Part shown: positions 62,215 through 64,000 of the stretch, piece by piece
Numbering within the stretch: the first letter of the stretch is position 1
Layout: each line of letters begins with the position of its first letter
Assembly: GCA_031082285.1 (NCBI GenBank)
Contig: JAVHLK010000012.1
Span: 1-64,000 of the forward strand
Length of the DNA stretch: 64,000 bases
Origin: Desulfomonilaceae bacterium
GTDB lineage: Bacteria; Desulfobacterota; Desulfomonilia; Desulfomonilales; Desulfomonilaceae
Direction: 5' to 3'
The notes under the pieces: model-generated
The model's database searches: none
What the model was told of the DNA's origin: nothing
The model's input: the letters and a program-made list of their open reading frames with translations, nothing else
Made by a program: the position numbers and the translations under genes

Positions 62215-64000
62215 ATGGAGAATGCTCCGAAATGGTACGACGCTCACCTGGAAGATTACCGAAAGATTGCCCACGTTAAGAGCAGGCGGCATTACGATGA
62301 ACTCTATCAAAGGTCCATCGAGGACGCGGACAACTTTTGGGCGGAGCAGGCCGGGGAGTATCTGACCTGGTACAAGAAATGGGACACCGTGCTCGACTAC
62401 GACTTTCACGAACCCAGGATTGCGTGGTTCAAAGGCGGTGTCATAAATGCCTCCTACAACTGTCTTGACCGGCATTTGGATAGGCTGAAGAACCGGGTGG
62501 CGTACTACTGGGAAGGTGACGACCCGACTCAGTCAAGAATCATCACCTACCTTGATCTCTACAGGCAGGTAAACAAGTTCGCGGCAGTGCTCAAATCCAA
62601 GGGGGTCAAGAAGGGAGACAGAGTAATCATCTACATGCCGATGATCGTCGAGCTGGCCGTTGCAATGCTGGCCTGCGCACGGATCGGAGCGATTCACAGC
62701 GTCATCTATGGAGGTTTCAGTGCCGAATCGATTGCCAGCCGCATCGAAGACTGTGGCGCGGAACTCGTGATCACGGTGGACGGGGGATATCGCGGGGGCA
62801 AGTTTCTCGATCTGAAGAAGAACGTTGACGACGCGCTGGAGCACAGCCCGGCCGTGAAGACGGTAATCGTGTTCGATCGTTGCGGACGTAATCCCGAGTT
62901 AAAGGCGGGAAAAGAGTTCTGGTGGCATGACCTGGTCGCGGATCCGTCTCTTCCGTCATATGTGGAGCCCGAGCCCATGGATGCGGAGGATCCCCTCTTC
63001 ATCCTCTACACGAGCGGCAGCACGGGAAAACCCAAAGGCGTGGTGCACACGCAGGCAGGATATCTCCTCCATACTGCAATGACAACACGACTGGTTTTCG
63101 ATCTGAGAGAAGAGGAGACGTTTTGGTGTACGGCGGATATCGGCTGGATAACCGGCCACAGTTACATCGTCTACGGTCCCCTCATCAACGGCTTCACATC
63201 CGTTATGTTTGAGGGCGTTCCCAACTATCCGGGTTTCGACCGGTACTGGGAAATCTGCGCCAAACACCGTGTTGACAAGTTCTACACGGCTCCTACCGTT
63301 ATTCGGTCGCTTGCCAAGGAGGGCGGCGCGCACGTCGCGAAGCACGACATATCGTGCCTGAAGCTTCTGGGAACGGTGGGAGAACCGATCAACCCCGAGG
63401 CATGGAGATGGTATTACCATCACGTGGGCAGAGATTGGTGTCCGATTGTGGACACCTGGTGGCAGACGGAAACCGGCGGACAAATGATGACTCCTCTGCC
63501 CGGGGTAGCCCCCATCAAGCCGGGTTCGTGCTCTTTCCCGTTTTTTGGCGTCTCCCCCGTGATTCTCGATCCGGAAACAGGAGAAGAGGTGAAATTTGCC
63601 GGGCAAGAGGGCGCCCTCTTCATCACCAGGCCGTGGCCGGGTATGGCCCGGACGGTGTTCGGCGATCACGAACGTTTCAAAGACACTTATTTCAGCAAAC
63701 TGCCCGGAATGTACTTCACCGGTGACGGGGCCAAGAGGGACGAAGACGGATACTACTGGATTACGGGACGTATCGACGACGTCATCAATGTTTCCGGCCA
63801 TCGCCTCGGCACGGCGGAGGTCGAATCCGCATTGGTGCTCCACCCGCTGGTGGCCGAGGCCGCGGTCGTAGGTTTTCCGCATCCGATAAAAGGACAGGGG
63901 ATCTACGCGTTCGTCACGGTCAATACGGGTGCGGAGAAGACCGATGACATGAAAAAGGAACTGGTGAAACTGGTTCGGACGCAGATCGGACCCATTGCCA
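62215..64000 (+). CDS. acs: Acetyl-CoA synthetase (partial, runs off the window)
   Basis: About 595 codons are present; the C-terminal part with the catalytic Lys lies beyond the edge. The enzyme makes acetyl-CoA from acetate, ATP and CoA through acetyl-AMP. All canonical motifs are intact: [54 protein letters not shown] (with both pocket Trp residues), [37 protein letters not shown]. The ATG at 62215 has AAGGGAGG nine bases upstream. Compared with the neighbour at 54344 it is the catalytically orthodox copy. Its frame is open to the last base, so no truncation is implied. Confidence 0.95.
   Translation, partial: MENAPKWYDAHLEDYRKIAHVKSRRHYDELYQRSIEDADNFWAEQAGEYLTWYKKWDTVLDYDFHEPRIAWFKGGVINASYNCLDRHLDRLKNRVAYYWEGDDPTQSRIITYLDLYRQVNKFAAVLKSKGVKKGDRVIIYMPMIVELAVAMLACARIGAIHSVIYGGFSAESIASRIEDCGAELVITVDGGYRGGKFLDLKKNVDDALEHSPAVKTVIVFDRCGRNPELKAGKEFWWHDLVADPSLPSYVEPEPMDAEDPLFILYTSGSTGKPKGVVHTQAGYLLHTAMTTRLVFDLREEETFWCTADIGWITGHSYIVYGPLINGFTSVMFEGVPNYPGFDRYWEICAKHRVDKFYTAPTVIRSLAKEGGAHVAKHDISCLKLLGTVGEPINPEAWRWYYHHVGRDWCPIVDTWWQTETGGQMMTPLPGVAPIKPGSCSFPFFGVSPVILDPETGEEVKFAGQEGALFITRPWPGMARTVFGDHERFKDTYFSKLPGMYFTGDGAKRDEDGYYWITGRIDDVINVSGHRLGTAEVESALVLHPLVAEAAVVGFPHPIKGQGIYAFVTVNTGAEKTDDMKKELVKLVRTQIGPIA

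Noticed and set aside
1-64000. CRISPR array, prophage, transposase or integrase
   Set aside because: No regularly spaced repeats and no recognisable mobile-element proteins were found on either strand.

Overview
The window looks like a chromosomal segment of a strictly anaerobic, deltaproteobacterial-type organism (Desulfobacterota, for example a sulfate-reducing or syntrophic lineage). This is inferred from gene content: a complete 14-subunit complex I with a hydrogenase-type flavoprotein, formate-tetrahydrofolate ligase, an exported cobaltochelatase under a cobalamin riboswitch, a DUF4212/ActP-type carboxylate symporter and three acyl-CoA synthetase genes. No rRNA, phage, transposase or CRISPR array is visible. 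One tRNA (Ser, anticodon GGA) is present.

Layout. Positions 1-2.5 kb hold a DUF2905 gene (cut by the window edge), a small ferritin-like protein, thymidylate kinase and a small exported protein. tRNA-Ser, era and a DtxR-type metal regulator follow. At 4.8-10.2 kb a cobalamin riboswitch with a terminator precedes cbiK (exported), a FecCD/BtuCDF-type ABC importer and cbiL: a corrin/cobalt acquisition unit. At 10.3-16.1 kb, on the minus strand, lie an NtrC-type regulator, a PaaI thioesterase, an exported class I glutamine amidotransferase, truB and a histone-deacetylase-family protein. Then come coaX (+), an amidohydrolase, fhs and purQ (-).

From 22.0 to 41.5 kb the minus strand carries complex I in the order nuoA-B-C-D, then three regulatory genes (DRTGG, PHP, GHKL ATPase), then nuoE, an HndB-like ferredoxin, an HndC/HydB-like nuoF, and nuoG-H-I-J-K-L-M-N. 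Another DRTGG gene and a CBS-GHKL gene sit just upstream. These accessory genes normally accompany bifurcating [FeFe] hydrogenases, so this is the most striking gene arrangement here. A good sigma-70 promoter lies just upstream of nuoA.

At 41.7-47.6 kb there are a MaoC-like hydratase, an orphan DNA methyltransferase with zinc-binding insertions, a DUF169 protein, a small exported Cys-rich protein and a pentapeptide-repeat protein. From 47.8 kb to the end is a carboxylate uptake and activation region: actP/DUF4212 (-), a PrpE-type ligase, an Acs paralogue with a degenerate active site, a DEDDh exonuclease, two cNMP/CBS/DUF294 signalling proteins (-), and a canonical acs that runs off the end. 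The long leader of the symporter operon contains two gaplessly alignable 118-nt units, each with a matching short reading frame. Dispersed intergenic repeats occur near 1.0, 12.8 and 46.4 kb; one of them supplies the C-terminus of the exported amidotransferase.
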